From positions 1 through 64,000 of the forward strand of contig VGPD01000005.1 of the NCBI GenBank assembly GCA_016875635.1: 64,000 nucleotides of DNA, given 5' to 3'. Under the pieces are notes generated by a model. The model had not been told where the DNA came from and ran no database searches. It saw nothing but the letters and a program-made list of their open reading frames with translations. Shown here piece by piece: positions 31,833-43,013 of the stretch. The first letter of the stretch is position 1, and each line of letters begins with the position of its first letter. Source of the DNA: Chloroflexota bacterium (GTDB lineage Bacteria; Chloroflexota; Dehalococcoidia; UBA2979). Both the position numbers and the translations under genes were made by a program.

Positions 31833-33098
31833 ATGACCTTCCCCCTGAGACTGCTCCCGGCCTCGGCGACCCCGGACGCCGCCCGCCTCGTCGCCGCGCG
31901 CACCGTCCGAGGGCTCTCCGACGGCTTCGTCTCCGTCCTCCTGGCCGCCTACCTGCGCGACGCCGGCTTCTCCCCGGTCGAGATCAGCGCCGTGATCACG
32001 GGCACGCTGCTCGGCTCCGCCGCTCTCACGCTCGGCCTCGGCCTGTTCGGGTACGAGATCAGCCGGCGCACGGTGCTGTTCGGCGCGGTGGGGCTGATGG
32101 CGGGCACGGGGATCGGCTTCGCCACCGTCACCGCGTTCTGGCCGCTGCTCGCGATCGCCGTCGTCGGGACGCTGAACCCCTCCAACGGCGACGTCTCCGT
32201 CTTCCTCCCGACCGAGCAGGCGCTGCTCTCCGAGACGGTCGAGGCGCGCGACCGGACGGCTCTCTTCGCCCGCTACAACCTCGGAGGGCTGTTCGCGGCG
32301 GCCGTCGGGGCGCTGGGGGCGGGGTTGCCGGTGGCGGTCGCCCGGGCGGCGGGCTGGGACCTCCTGCAGGCCGAGCGTCTGGCGTTCCTGCTCTACGCCG
32401 CGACCGCCCTCATGCTGTTCGCGATCTAATCCGGCCTGCGCGTCGACACCGCCGTCGAGGGACTGCGCCAGGGCGCGCCGCTGCGCAAGGCGAAGCGCAC
32501 CGTCTACCGACTGACCGCATTGTTCTCGCTGGACTCCTTCGGCGGCGGCTTCGTGGTGCAGTCGCTGCTCGCGCTCTGGCTCTTCGAACGGTTCGAAATG
32601 CCGGTGGCGCAGGTGGGCGCGATCTTCTTCGGCGCGGGGCTGCTCGCGGCGACCTCGCAACTGGCGTCGCCACTGCTGGCGCGGCGGATCGGGCTGATCC
32701 GCACGATGGTATACACGCACCTGCCCTCGAACGGGCTGCTGATCCTCGCGGCGCTGATGCCGACCGCGCCGCTGGCGGTGGCCTGCCTGCTGGCGCGGAT
32801 GGTGCTGTCGCAGATGGATGTCCCCGCGCGCCAGTCCTACGTGATGGCGGTCGTCCCGTCCGAGGAGCGCGCCGTCGCCGCGAGCGTCACCAACGTCCCG
32901 CGCAGCCTCGCCTCCGCGTTCGCGCCGCTGCTGGCGGGGGCGATGCTGGAGGCGACCTCGTTCGGGTGGCCGCTGATCTGCGCGGGCGTCCTCAAGAGCG
33001 TGTACGACGTTCTGCTGTTGTGGCAGTTCCGCGCGCACCCGGCGCCCGAGGAGTCGCCGGCGGGGCCTTCTGGGCCGGGGGCGCGCGCTTCGGCCTGA
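31833..33098 (+). pseudogene. MFS transporter interrupted by in-frame TAA at 32427..32429
   Basis: 31833..32429 and 32520..33098 ORFs are in one frame; reads ...ATALMLFAI*SGLRVDTAVEGLR... Confidence 0.8.
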
Positions 33099-33552
33099 CC
33101 GCGGCGCGCCACTCGTCGTAGGAGGGCACCTGCTCCTTCACGACGTAGAGGAAGTGGAAGGCGCCCATGTCCCCCATGAACTTGAAGTCCTTGCCGAGCA
33201 TCTTCGCGCGGTCCCAGTAGTCGGGCTTCGAGCGGAGGTACTTGCGGAAGGTGCCGTGCTGCTGTTCCAGATCGAGCATCCGTGCGGCGTTGTGGAGGAT
33301 CGCGTTCACCTTCGTGCGATTGCGGATGATCCGCGGGTCGACGAGCAGCGCATCGACCTCCCGCTCGGAGAGCGCCAGCAGTCGCTCCGGGTCGAAGCCG
33401 TGGAACGCCTCCCGCAGGTCGGGCCACTTCTTCTCGACGACCGCCCAGGAGATGCCCGTCTGCATGACGGACTTGCTCATCACCTCGAGGTAGTCGGCGA
33501 GGCGCTTCGGCGTGACCTGTGGCGGCGCTCCGTACTCGCGTGGCTCGGGCAT
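32992..33552 (-). CDS. DNA-3-methyladenine glycosylase I-like
   Basis: SVMQTGISWAVVEKKWPDLREAFHGFDPERLLAL; NRTKVNAILHNA. Confidence 0.75.
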   Translation of the reverse strand: MPEPREYGAPPQVTPKRLADYLEVMSKSVMQTGISWAVVEKKWPDLREAFHGFDPERLLALSEREVDALLVDPRIIRNRTKVNAILHNAARMLDLEQQHGTFRKYLRSKPDYWDRAKMLGKDFKFMGDMGAFHFLYVVKEQVPSYDEWRAAVRPKRAPPAQKAPPATPRAPGARGTATTAERRTRS

Positions 33553-33641
33553 GGGGGCCTCCCGTGTGCGGAATCGAGTATCCCGCGCGAGTCCAGCCCT
33601 CGGTAGACTCGTCCCCCGCACCTTCGAGGCAGGAGCAGCCG

Positions 33642-34616
33642 ATGCGTTACGTCATCTACGGGGCCGGGGCAGTCGGCGGCGGCATCGGCGTGAAGCTGGT
33701 CCAGGCGGGCAAGGATGTCGTCCTGATCGCGCGCGGGGAGCACCTCCGCGTCATGCAGGCCGAGGGCATCCGCGTCCGCTCGCCGCGAGAGGACGTCCGC
33801 GTCCCCGTCACCGCCGTCGCCTCCCCGTCCGAGGTGGACTGGCGCGGCGACGAGGTCGTGCTGCTGACGATGAAGACGCAGGACACCGTGCCCGCCCTCG
33901 AGGCGCTGCGTGACGCGGCGGGGTCGCGCGTGCCCGTGTTCTGCGCGCAGAACGGCGTGGAGAACGAGCGGATGGCCGCGCGCCGCTTCGAGCGGGTGTA
34001 CGCCACGCTGGTGCAGATGCCGACGACGCATCTGACGCCAGGCGAGGTGCAGCTGTTCGGCGCGCACACCTGGGGGAACCTCGACACCTGCGTCTACCCC
34101 TCGGGGGTGGACGCGACGGCGGAGCAGTTCTGCCGCGACACGAACGACGCGGGGTTCGAGTCGGTGGCTGACCCGCTGGCGCTGGAGCAGAAGTACGCGA
34201 AGTTGCTCTTCAACCTGAACAACATCGCGCAGGCGCTGTTCACGCCGAAGGATGATCCGACGGAGCTGGTGCGGTTGCTGCGCGAGGAGGGAGCGGCGGC
34301 GATGCGAGCGGCCGGGATCCGCTGGACGCCGCCGGAGCGCGCGCGGCAGACGAACTTCGTCTACGGGGAGATCCCGGGGCTGAAACGCGAGGGCGGTTCG
34401 ACCTGGCAGAGCGTGGTCACCGGCCGGTCACTGGAGACGGACTACCTGAACGGGGAGATGGTGTTGCTCGGGAAGTTGCACGGGGTTCCGACGCCGGCGA
34501 ACGCGGAAATGCTGGACATCGCTGCCCAGACGGCGGCCGAGCGCCGCCAGCCCGGCTGGATCACCCCCGAGGAGTGCCTGGCCCGCATCGCCGCGCGCAC
34601 CTCGTCGGCCACGTAG
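33642..34616 (+). CDS. ketopantoate reductase family (ApbA/PanE)
   Basis: MRYVIYGAGAVGGGIGVKLVQAGKDVVLIARGEHL; KLLFNLNNIAQAL. Confidence 0.85.
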   Translation: MRYVIYGAGAVGGGIGVKLVQAGKDVVLIARGEHLRVMQAEGIRVRSPREDVRVPVTAVASPSEVDWRGDEVVLLTMKTQDTVPALEALRDAAGSRVPVFCAQNGVENERMAARRFERVYATLVQMPTTHLTPGEVQLFGAHTWGNLDTCVYPSGVDATAEQFCRDTNDAGFESVADPLALEQKYAKLLFNLNNIAQALFTPKDDPTELVRLLREEGAAAMRAAGIRWTPPERARQTNFVYGEIPGLKREGGSTWQSVVTGRSLETDYLNGEMVLLGKLHGVPTPANAEMLDIAAQTAAERRQPGWITPEECLARIAARTSSAT

Positions 34617-34667
34617 AACCGACGGCCGCCCGGTGCTAGGCTCGCTGCGAACGAGCAGGGAGACATC

Positions 34668-34862
34668 ATGGGCTGCCCCGTCCACATCTGGGTCCCGCTG
34701 ATGGCGGCCGCCGCGCCATTCGCGCGCTCGGCCCGCGATCACATCCGCGGCTTCCTGCCGAAGTCCCAGCCGCCCGCCGAGGCCGCACCGCGGGAACTCC
34801 ACCGCTGGTCACCGGTCGGCGCCTCGCAGGCCAACACCGAGGCCGACCAGCCCGCCCGCTAG
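34668..34862 (+). CDS. small hypothetical protein (64 aa)
   Basis: ATG preceded by agggag RBS-like sequence; fits the gap between flanking genes. Confidence 0.45.
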   Translation: MGCPVHIWVPLMAAAAPFARSARDHIRGFLPKSQPPAEAAPRELHRWSPVGASQANTEADQPAR

Positions 34863-34894
34863 CACTCCATCCCGAACGCTTGAAAGGCGGCCGT

Positions 34895-35707
34895 GTGGCC
34901 GAATCCGTGTTCACGCGCGACGGCGACTCCTACGTCCCCATGCGCCACGCGAAGAGCCCGTGGAGCCCGGATGGCCTGCACGGCGGGCCGCCCGCCGGCC
35001 TCCTCGCCTACGCCATCGAACGGTTCATCGACGACCGCGAGATGCAGCTCTCCCGCCTGACCGTCGACCTCTTCCGCATGGTGCCCAACGTCCCGCTCCG
35101 GACGAAGGTGGAGGCGGTGCGCAGCGGCCGGCGCGTGGTCGGCGTGGACGCCGCCCTGATCGCGGACGGCGTGGAGGTCGTGCGGGCCTCGGCGTTGCTC
35201 CTGCGACGGTCCGAGGCGCCCGTGGGCGGCGGCGTCTATCCGCCCCCGCCGGGACCGGAAGGCTACCCGTCGCAGGCCGGTATCGGTCGCTTCCCGCGCG
35301 TCGAGCCCCCGCTGGGCACGCCGCCCGTCCGGCCGCACCTCTTCGGGTTCCACACCTCGGTGGAGACGCGCTGGGTGTCGGCCCCCGACGAGCAGCCGCC
35401 CACCACCTGGGTGCGCATCCCGATGCCGTTCATCGAGGGTGAGGAGACCACGCCGGCGACGCGCGCCGCGGCGCTGGCGGACTTCGGGAACGCCCTCGGC
35501 AACCTCGCGGGCGCGGGGGACGGGCTGTCATATATCAACGCCGACATCAACCTGAACCTGGTCCGCGAACCCGTGGGCGAGTGGCTCTGCATGCGGGTCG
35601 ACCACCGCGACGAGGCGGCCGGCGTCGGCCTCGTCGAGTCGATCTGGTACGACCAGCGCGGCCGGTACGGCCGCGTGACCCAGTCCCGCCTCGCAAACGC
35701 GCGCTAG
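34895..35707 (+). CDS. acyl-CoA thioesterase-like (TesB-type hotdog)
   Basis: GTG start; SPDGLHGGPPAGLLAYAIERF; VGEWLCMRVDHRDEAAGVGLVESIWYDQRGRYGRVTQS. Confidence 0.85.
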   Translation: MAESVFTRDGDSYVPMRHAKSPWSPDGLHGGPPAGLLAYAIERFIDDREMQLSRLTVDLFRMVPNVPLRTKVEAVRSGRRVVGVDAALIADGVEVVRASALLLRRSEAPVGGGVYPPPPGPEGYPSQAGIGRFPRVEPPLGTPPVRPHLFGFHTSVETRWVSAPDEQPPTTWVRIPMPFIEGEETTPATRAAALADFGNALGNLAGAGDGLSYINADINLNLVREPVGEWLCMRVDHRDEAAGVGLVESIWYDQRGRYGRVTQSRLANAR

Positions 35708-36228
35708 TCCGCCTCTGCCGCCTCCGAGGCGAGCCGCGCGATGGCGTCGCGTTCCATCCGGTACGGCAGCCACGTCTGCTGATGGGCCATCCCGAGCGCC
35801 TCGTAGAAGCCGCGCGCCGGGTTCCAGTCGAGAACCGCGAGGTCGAGGCGCGCCGCCCCTCGATCCTGCGCGAACCGGGCGACGGCGGCCATCAGCGCAT
35901 GGCCGACGCCCGAGGCACGCTCCTCCTCGATGACGAACAGGTCCTCGATGTAGATGCCGGCTCGGCCTTCCCACGTCGAGTAGTTCGGGAAGAAGAGCGC
36001 GAACCCGACCGGGAGCGGACCGGCGTCGAGCAGACGCTCGGCGATCAGGACCTCGAACGCCGGGCGCGGCCCGAAGCCATCGCGCCAGATGTCCCGCACG
36101 GTGAGGCGGACATGCTCGACCGGCTCGTGCTCAAAACGGGCGAGGCCGCGCACAAACTCGACGATCGCGGTGGCGTCCGCAGGTCGCGCCGGACGGATCC
36201 GGAGGGTCGGGTCAGCGGTCACAGGCAC
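35704..36228 (-). CDS. GNAT N-acetyltransferase
   Basis: IEDLFVIEEERASGVGHALMAAVARFAQDRGAARLDLAVLDWN. Confidence 0.9.
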   Translation of the reverse strand: MPVTADPTLRIRPARPADATAIVEFVRGLARFEHEPVEHVRLTVRDIWRDGFGPRPAFEVLIAERLLDAGPLPVGFALFFPNYSTWEGRAGIYIEDLFVIEEERASGVGHALMAAVARFAQDRGAARLDLAVLDWNPARGFYEALGMAHQQTWLPYRMERDAIARLASEAAEAD

Positions 36229-36311
36229 TCCTCAGCGGGCGGGGGTTCGGGCGAAGGTGACGCCATGCTACCGTCTCTGCTCGGCGCGCTTCCGACGGAT
36301 GGGACACTTCG

Positions 36312-38381
36312 ATGAACCGCCTGGCCGGGGAGAGCAGCCCCTACCTCCGTCAACACGCGGAGAATCCTGTCGACTGGTACCCCTGGGGAGACGAGGCGTT
36401 CGCACGCGCTCGCACGGACGGGAAGCCGATCATCCTCTCGGTCGGGTACTCCGCCTGCCACTGGTGCCATGTGATGGCGCACGAGTCGTTCGAGGACCCC
36501 TCGACGGCCGCGCTGATGAATGAGTGGTTCGTCAACGTGAAGGTGGACCGGGAGGAGCGTCCCGACGTGGACGCCGTCTACATGACGGTGACGCAGGCGC
36601 TCACCGGCCAGGGCGGATGGCCGATGACGGTCTTCCTCACACCTGACCTCAAGCCGTTCTACGCCGGCACCTATTTCCCCGCCGTCGACAGCCACGGCCG
36701 GCCCGCGTTCACCCGGCTGCTCCGCTCGATCCACGAAGCCTGGGAGGCCGACCGCGAGAAGGTGGTGGACTCGGCGGAGCAGATCACGACCCAACTGCAG
36801 GAGGCGACCCGTCGCGTGAACAGCGGCAGCGGCGCCGCCATCGACGCCGCGCTCCCGGCGCGCGTCGTCGAGGCGTTGCGGAACGAGTTCGACGAGGAGT
36901 GGGGCGGCTTCGACGGCGCCCCGAAGTTCCCTTCGCCGTCCAACCTCGAGTTCCTGCTGGCGTACCACGCGAGCCACCCCGACGACCCGCTGGAACCTCG
37001 GGCGCTCCACCTCGTCACGCACACGCTGCGACGGATGATGGACGGTGGTATCTACGACCACCTCGGTGGCGGCTTCCACCGCTACTCCGTGGACGCGCGC
37101 TGGCTGGTGCCACACTTCGAAAAGATGCTCTACGACAACGCCCAGCTGGCACGGCTCTACCTGCACGCGTTCCAGACCACCGGTGACCCCGCGTTCGAGC
37201 GGGTTGTACGGGAGACCCTCGGCTACCTCGAACGGGAGATGCTCGACCGTTCCGGCGGCTTCTACGCCGCCCAGGACGCCGACACCGAGGGCATCGAGGG
37301 CAAGTTCTTCGTCTGGTCGCCGGCGCAGATCGACGCCATCCTCGGCGCCGAGGACGGCCGCCTCTTCCGCACGGTGTACGGCGTGACCGACGCCGGGAAC
37401 TTCGAAGACCCACACCACCCGGAGTTCGGCCGCCAGAACATCCTGCACCGCCCGCAGCCGATCGAGGACTGCGCCCGCGACCTCGGCCTTGATGTCGCGA
37501 CGCTGGAGGCGCGCCTGCCGGCCCTCCGAGCGCGGCTGCTCGCCGAGCGCGAGACGCGTGTCCATCCGGGCCTCGACGACAAGGTGCTCGCTTCGTGGAA
37601 TGGCCTCGCGCTCGCGGCCTTCGCCGAATGTGGCCGCGTGCTCGGCGAGGCCCACTACGTCGAGGTCGCCACGCGCACGGCGACGTTCCTGCGGCGTCAG
37701 ATGTGGGACGCGGGCCTGCTCCACACCTGGAAGAATGGCGAGGCGAAGGTCGACGGGCTGCTGGAGGACTACGCCTTCGTCGGGCTGGGGCTGCTCGAGC
37801 TGTTCAAGGCGACGGGCGACATCGCGCAGCTGCACTGGGCCCAGAGGCTGCTGGACGACGCGCTCGACCACTTCCACGACGAGGCGAGCGGGGGGTTCTT
37901 CGAGTCGCCGCTCGACGGCAAGGAGCTGATCCTCCGGCAGAAGCCATTCTTCGATGCGGCCACGCCGAGCGGCAACGGGGCGATGGCGCAGCTGGCGACC
38001 TGGCTCGCGCGTTACACCGGCAACGAGGAGTGGGAGACCGTCGGCGGCGAAGTCCTCGCCCTGGTGGCCGGGCAGCTCCAGCGCGCCGTGACCGGCTTCG
38101 GCTCGACGCTGCTCGCCCTCGACTTGATCGCCGCGCCCCCGCGGGAGATCGCGATCGTGGGCACGCCTGAGCTGCGCGCGCCGTTCGAGCGCGAGGTCGC
38201 GCGGCGCTTCCTGCCCACGACGGTGATCGTGCCGGCTGCCTCGGGCGGCCTCCTGCCCGTCCTCGAGGGCCGGGGCGTCGCGCCGGGTGAGGCGACGGCA
38301 TACGTGTGCGAGGCGATGGTCTGCGGGCTGCCCGCGCACACACCGGAGATGTTGCGTGAGCAACTCGACCACGCCCGCTGA
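36312..38381 (+). CDS. DUF255 thioredoxin-domain protein (YyaL-like)
   Basis: [49 protein letters not shown]. Confidence 0.95.
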   Translation: MNRLAGESSPYLRQHAENPVDWYPWGDEAFARARTDGKPIILSVGYSACHWCHVMAHESFEDPSTAALMNEWFVNVKVDREERPDVDAVYMTVTQALTGQGGWPMTVFLTPDLKPFYAGTYFPAVDSHGRPAFTRLLRSIHEAWEADREKVVDSAEQITTQLQEATRRVNSGSGAAIDAALPARVVEALRNEFDEEWGGFDGAPKFPSPSNLEFLLAYHASHPDDPLEPRALHLVTHTLRRMMDGGIYDHLGGGFHRYSVDARWLVPHFEKMLYDNAQLARLYLHAFQTTGDPAFERVVRETLGYLEREMLDRSGGFYAAQDADTEGIEGKFFVWSPAQIDAILGAEDGRLFRTVYGVTDAGNFEDPHHPEFGRQNILHRPQPIEDCARDLGLDVATLEARLPALRARLLAERETRVHPGLDDKVLASWNGLALAAFAECGRVLGEAHYVEVATRTATFLRRQMWDAGLLHTWKNGEAKVDGLLEDYAFVGLGLLELFKATGDIAQLHWAQRLLDDALDHFHDEASGGFFESPLDGKELILRQKPFFDAATPSGNGAMAQLATWLARYTGNEEWETVGGEVLALVAGQLQRAVTGFGSTLLALDLIAAPPREIAIVGTPELRAPFEREVARRFLPTTVIVPAASGGLLPVLEGRGVAPGEATAYVCEAMVCGLPAHTPEMLREQLDHAR

Positions 38382-39642
38382 CCCAGAAGGCGCGCGCGCG
38401 GCGCGGCTGACCATCTGGTCGCCCTTCGCCTTCCGCGACTACCGGCTGCTCTGGCTTGGCTCGGCCGCGTACACGATCACGGCGCAGATGGCAGTGCTGG
38501 TCACCGCGGTCTGGCTGTTCGAGGAGACCGGCTCGGCGGCGCGCCTCGCGCTGCTGGGCGTCGTGCAGTTGTTCGTGCAGATCGTCGCGCTCGTCTGGGG
38601 CGGGACGCTCGCCGACCAGTTCGACCGGAAGCGGCTCATCGCGGCCGTGCAGGCGGCGACGTTCGCGGTGCTGACGGCGCTCGCCATCCTCGCCGTTGCC
38701 GGCACTCTCACACCCTGGCACATCTATGCCGCGACCGCGGTGCTGGGTGTCACGGGCGTCGTGAGCCAGCCCGCGCGCGGGGCGCTGACGGCGAACGTGG
38801 TGCCGCGGACGCACCTCCTGTACGCCGTGAGCTCCGACAACATCACGCGGCAGGTCGGCTCGATCCTCGCGCCATTGATGTTCGCGATGGTGACGGAACG
38901 GCTGTCGCTGACCGCTGCCTTCGTGATGGCCGCTGTCACCGCGATCCCGAGCGTGCTGATGCCGCTCGGCATCCGTGCCGACACCCGACCGGCCCGTGAG
39001 GAGGGCGTGGAGGTCACGGGCGGGCCCCGGGAGGTGGTGCGGCTGGCATGGGAGGGGTTCACCTTCGTCCGCAGGCACAGGCTGCTTCCCGGCCTCTACC
39101 TGCTCGACATCGGCATGACCGTGTTCACGTTCTACCGGCAGGTGCTCCCGGCGCTCGCGAGCGGCCTGTTCCGGGGTGGGCCGGGCGGGGTCGGCCTCCT
39201 CACCGCGGCGAACTCGCTGGGTTCGGTGCTGGGCTCGCTCACGGTGGTGCGGTTCGAGCGGTATCCGAGGAAGGGGATGCTGGTCGTCTACGCCACCGTG
39301 GGATTCTCGCTCGCCGTCCTCTTGTTCGGGACCACGACGGCGTTGTGGATGGGTGTGGCGGTCATCGCGCTGATGGGGGCGACGGACGGCGTCTCGGTGA
39401 CGATGCGTGAGACGGTGGTGCAGATCGAGACGCCGGACGCGATGCGCGGCCGGACGGTCAGCCTGGGCTACCTGGCGGCGGTGACGGCGAACAACGTGGG
39501 GACGATCTGGGTGGGTTTCCTCACCGCCGAGATCGGGGCGTCCCGGACGATGCAGATCGGCGGGCTGCTCTCGCTGATGATCACGTTCGGGGTCTGGCGC
39601 GGCGTCGCCGGGCTGCGCGAGTACCGCGACCGCACGACGTAA
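38356..39642 (+). CDS. MFS transporter
   Basis: GTG start overlapping the previous gene; [20 protein letters not shown]. Confidence 0.85.
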   Translation: MSNSTTPADPEGARAARLTIWSPFAFRDYRLLWLGSAAYTITAQMAVLVTAVWLFEETGSAARLALLGVVQLFVQIVALVWGGTLADQFDRKRLIAAVQAATFAVLTALAILAVAGTLTPWHIYAATAVLGVTGVVSQPARGALTANVVPRTHLLYAVSSDNITRQVGSILAPLMFAMVTERLSLTAAFVMAAVTAIPSVLMPLGIRADTRPAREEGVEVTGGPREVVRLAWEGFTFVRRHRLLPGLYLLDIGMTVFTFYRQVLPALASGLFRGGPGGVGLLTAANSLGSVLGSLTVVRFERYPRKGMLVVYATVGFSLAVLLFGTTTALWMGVAVIALMGATDGVSVTMRETVVQIETPDAMRGRTVSLGYLAAVTANNVGTIWVGFLTAEIGASRTMQIGGLLSLMITFGVWRGVAGLREYRDRTT

Positions 39643-39722
39643 CGCAGCGATGCCAGCCATCACAATTCGTGCCCACATTCCGCCCCTCGATCCCGTTAGT
39701 CTGACGCGCGAGGAGACGCGAC

Positions 39723-40949
39723 TTGCCTGACCGGGACCAGCTACTGGAGGCGTTCGCCGCAGGCTCGCTGCTGCGCCCCGACCCCACATACATGAGCGTC
39801 GTGGATGTCATGCGCGGCGTCGCCTACGCCTGCGGCGCGGACGTGTCTCCGGACGACCATGCGAAGGCGATCGCCGCCCACCTGCGTGATGCGCGGCACG
39901 TCATCCTCGTGCTCGCGGACGGCCTCGGTGTGAACACTGTGGACCGGCTGGCCCGTAACACCTGGCTCCGGCGCCGCCTGCTGCGCGCGATCCGTGCCCC
40001 CTTCCCGGCGACGACCCCGGTCGCGATCACCTCGCTGGCCACGGGCGAGTACCCTGCTCAACACGCCATCCTCGGCTGGTGGACCTACGTCCAGGAGATC
40101 GCGGCACCGGTCACGGTGTTCGCCCATGAGCGCGCCACGGACAACCGCGCGCTGGACGGCCTCGGGGTGTCGGTTGAGGGGCTGCTCCCCGGCCCACTGC
40201 TCCTTCCACGGTTCACGCGTGACACGGCGCTCGTCATGCCGGCCGGGATCATCGACTCCGCGTTCACGCGCTGGATGGCCGGCGGCGCACGCCGCATCGG
40301 CTATCACCACCAGAGCGAAATCGTCTCCGCGACCGTCGAACGCGTACGACGCGCCGAGGAACCGACGTTCACCTACCTCTACACGCCGATGCCGGACACC
40401 GTCGCGCACGAGGCGGGAATCGACAGTTCCGCCGCCGCTGACGCGATCGACGCGCTCGACGCCCACCTGGAGGCGATCGAGGAGTCGCTGGCAGAGATCC
40501 GCGGTGGAGTGCGCATCATCGTGATCGCCGACCACGGACACCTCGCCATCGACGACTCGGCGCGCCTGGAGGTACGGGACGACGACCGGATCTATTCGCT
40601 CCTCCGCGTCCCCCCCGCCGGCGACCTGCGCACCCAGTACTGGCATGTGAAACCAGGTGCGCATGCCGCATTCGAGGCGGAGTTCCACGCCTGCTTCGGC
40701 AAGCATTTCCTGCTGCTCTCTGCGGCCACCGTAGACGAGCTCCGACTGCTCGGGCCCATGCCGATCTCTCCTGAGGCCCGCGCCCGCCTGGGCGACTACC
40801 TCTCGGTCGCACGGGGGGCGGCGGCGCTCCGGTACGCGGGGTTCTCCGGCCGTGACGGCTACCTCCGGATGCGTTCGTCCCACTCCGGGCTGACTCCGGC
40901 CGAGACCGAGGTTCCGCTCATCCTGGGCGGTAGCGGGTTCACGCGGTAG
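39723..40949 (+). CDS. alkaline-phosphatase/nucleotide-pyrophosphatase superfamily protein
   Basis: HVILVLADGLGVNTVDRL; ITSLATGEYPAQHAILGW; IVIADHGHLAID. Confidence 0.85.
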   Translation: MPDRDQLLEAFAAGSLLRPDPTYMSVVDVMRGVAYACGADVSPDDHAKAIAAHLRDARHVILVLADGLGVNTVDRLARNTWLRRRLLRAIRAPFPATTPVAITSLATGEYPAQHAILGWWTYVQEIAAPVTVFAHERATDNRALDGLGVSVEGLLPGPLLLPRFTRDTALVMPAGIIDSAFTRWMAGGARRIGYHHQSEIVSATVERVRRAEEPTFTYLYTPMPDTVAHEAGIDSSAAADAIDALDAHLEAIEESLAEIRGGVRIIVIADHGHLAIDDSARLEVRDDDRIYSLLRVPPAGDLRTQYWHVKPGAHAAFEAEFHACFGKHFLLLSAATVDELRLLGPMPISPEARARLGDYLSVARGAAALRYAGFSGRDGYLRMRSSHSGLTPAETEVPLILGGSGFTR

Positions 40950-40973
40950 GTCACGCATCGCCGGCGCAACGAA

Positions 40974-40999
40974 CAGGGGCGGCCTCGCGGCCGCCCCTG
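40974..40999. terminator. bidirectional hairpin
   Basis: caggggcggcc-tcgc-ggccgcccctg followed by gtttgtt. Confidence 0.65.
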
Positions 41000-41039
41000 C
41001 GTTTGTTCAGCGCTCCCCGGAAACGGGGACGAAGGGCTG

Positions 41040-42050
41040 CTACTTGCCGCCCTTTTCCGCGTAGGAGCAGACGGTGTCGGTGATGAGCCGCGTCACGGTG
41101 TACGGGTCCATGTTCGCGTTCGGGCGGCGGTCCTCCGCATAGCCCTTCTTGGCCACCGCGACCTGCCACGGGATCCGGACGGAGGCTGCCCGGTTCGAAA
41201 CACCCCACGAGAACCTGTTCCACGGCGCCGTCTCGTGGCGGCCAGTCAGCCGCCGTTCGATGCCGTAGCCGTAGTTCTTGACGTGGAGCTCCCATTTCTC
41301 GCCCAGCGCGCGGCACGCCTGCTCGATCGGAGCGTAGGAAGCCCGCATCTGCTTGGTGGAGAAGTTGGTGTGCGCGCCAGCGCCGTTCCAGTCGCCCTCG
41401 ATGGGCTTCGGGTTCAGCGTCGCGGACACGCCAAAGTCCTCGGCGATCCGGTAGAGCAGCCAGCGGGCGAGCCACATCTCGTCAGAGCATTCGACCGGGC
41501 CGATGGGGCCGATCTGAAATTCCCACTGGGCGGGCATGACCTCGGCGTTCGTGCCGGCGATGGTGAGGCCGGCCACCATGCAGGCGTCCGAGTGCGCCTC
41601 TACGATCTCCCGGCCGAAGATCTCGTCCGCGCCGACGCCGCAGTAGTAGCCGAACTGTGGGGCCGGGAAGCCATTGTCCGGCCAACCCAGCGGCTTGATG
41701 CCGTCGAAGAACGTGTACTCCTGCTCGATGCCAAACCACATCTCGTGCTTCGCGTACTTCTTGGCGGTGGTTACGAGCGCGGCGCGCTTGTTCGTGGGGT
41801 GCGGCTTCATGTTGGTGAGCAACACTTCGCACAGCACAAGTTTGTTCGCCCCGCCACGGATCGGGTCGGGCACCACACGGACCGGGTTGAGTACGCAGTC
41901 GCTGCTCTCACCGGCCGCCTGGTTCGTGCTCGATCCGTCGAAACCCCAGATACCGGGGATCTCGTCGTCGGCCATGATCTTCGTCTTGGAACGCAACTTC
42001 TGCGTCGGTTCCGCGCCGTCAATCCAGATGTACTCAGCCTTGTACGCCAT
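41040..42050 (-). CDS. glnII: glutamine synthetase type II (eukaryotic-like)
   Basis: YIWIDGAEPTQKLRSKTKI; GFDGSSTNQA; WFGIEQEYTFFD; NRAASVRIPWQVAVAKKGYAEDRRPNANMDPYTV. Confidence 0.95.
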   Translation of the reverse strand: MAYKAEYIWIDGAEPTQKLRSKTKIMADDEIPGIWGFDGSSTNQAAGESSDCVLNPVRVVPDPIRGGANKLVLCEVLLTNMKPHPTNKRAALVTTAKKYAKHEMWFGIEQEYTFFDGIKPLGWPDNGFPAPQFGYYCGVGADEIFGREIVEAHSDACMVAGLTIAGTNAEVMPAQWEFQIGPIGPVECSDEMWLARWLLYRIAEDFGVSATLNPKPIEGDWNGAGAHTNFSTKQMRASYAPIEQACRALGEKWELHVKNYGYGIERRLTGRHETAPWNRFSWGVSNRAASVRIPWQVAVAKKGYAEDRRPNANMDPYTVTRLITDTVCSYAEKGGK

Positions 42051-42263
42051 CTCGGTCCTTCCGAAGTCAGGCCCGAGACCGGGCCACCCCCGCGTTTGCG
42101 GCCAGGAACCTGTCCGCTGCACTCGGAGACTATGCCCCCGCTGTTTCAGCAGTATTTCAGGCCCCGGCCTCAAACAGAACCCTCCGGCTCCCAGGGAGCG
42201 GCGTTTGCCCCTCGTCGCCCACCCAGCCAGACTGGGTCGAACCCACCAACCGAGGTACGGCCG

Positions 42264-43001
42264 ATGCGGCTCCCAACCCCCGTCCTGCTGGTCCTGCTCG
42301 CACTCACAGTCGCCGTCCTGTGCGGGCTCGGCGCCTGGCAAATTCAGCGTCACCAATCAAAACTGGGATTGGTGGAAGAGCGGGCCGCCCGGCTGGCCGC
42401 TCCACCGCTGGAGGCGCCCGATGCCCTCGACCTTCCACCCGCCGAGGTGGCGTGGCGAAGGGTCCACCTGGTGGGGACATGGGATCACAGCCGCAGCATG
42501 GTGCTCGCCAACCGCGTGCGGTACGGGATCAAGGGCGAGGGACTGGTCACGCCGCTGCTCCCGGCCTCCGGTGGCGCCGCCGTCCTGGTCGACCGAGGCT
42601 GGTATCCAGAATCCGAGCGTGAGCGCGTCCGTGCCAGCCTCGACGCGGAACGCCAGGCCGACATTGTGGGACTGGGGGTGGACGCCTCTGGACGGACCGC
42701 GCGACGCACACCGCATGGGACATGGACCGCGCTCGCCCCGAAATCGATGTCAGCGACAGAGGGCATCCCGCTGCTGTCGTGGGCCGTCATCCAGGGCACT
42801 GAGTCCGGCGAGGACAATCTGCCGCCCGCGGGCGGTGCGCTCCCCGTGCGAAGCTACCGACCGTTCGTGAACACGACGCCGCATCTGCAGTACGCGCTCA
42901 CCTGGTTCGGCATCGCCGCGGCACTCGTCGGCGTGGCCGTCGCGCGGTTCATCATCGCGCCCCGCCGCAAGCCCCGGGACGCGACCGCGCATCAGGGATA
43001 G
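42264..43001 (+). CDS. SURF1-family protein
   Basis: LGAWQIQRHQSKLGLVEERAARL; VRYGIKGEGLVTPLL; VLVDRGWYPE; HLQYALTWFGIAAALV. Confidence 0.9.
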   Translation: MRLPTPVLLVLLALTVAVLCGLGAWQIQRHQSKLGLVEERAARLAAPPLEAPDALDLPPAEVAWRRVHLVGTWDHSRSMVLANRVRYGIKGEGLVTPLLPASGGAAVLVDRGWYPESERERVRASLDAERQADIVGLGVDASGRTARRTPHGTWTALAPKSMSATEGIPLLSWAVIQGTESGEDNLPPAGGALPVRSYRPFVNTTPHLQYALTWFGIAAALVGVAVARFIIAPRRKPRDATAHQG

Positions 43002-43013
43002 CCGGATGAGGCG

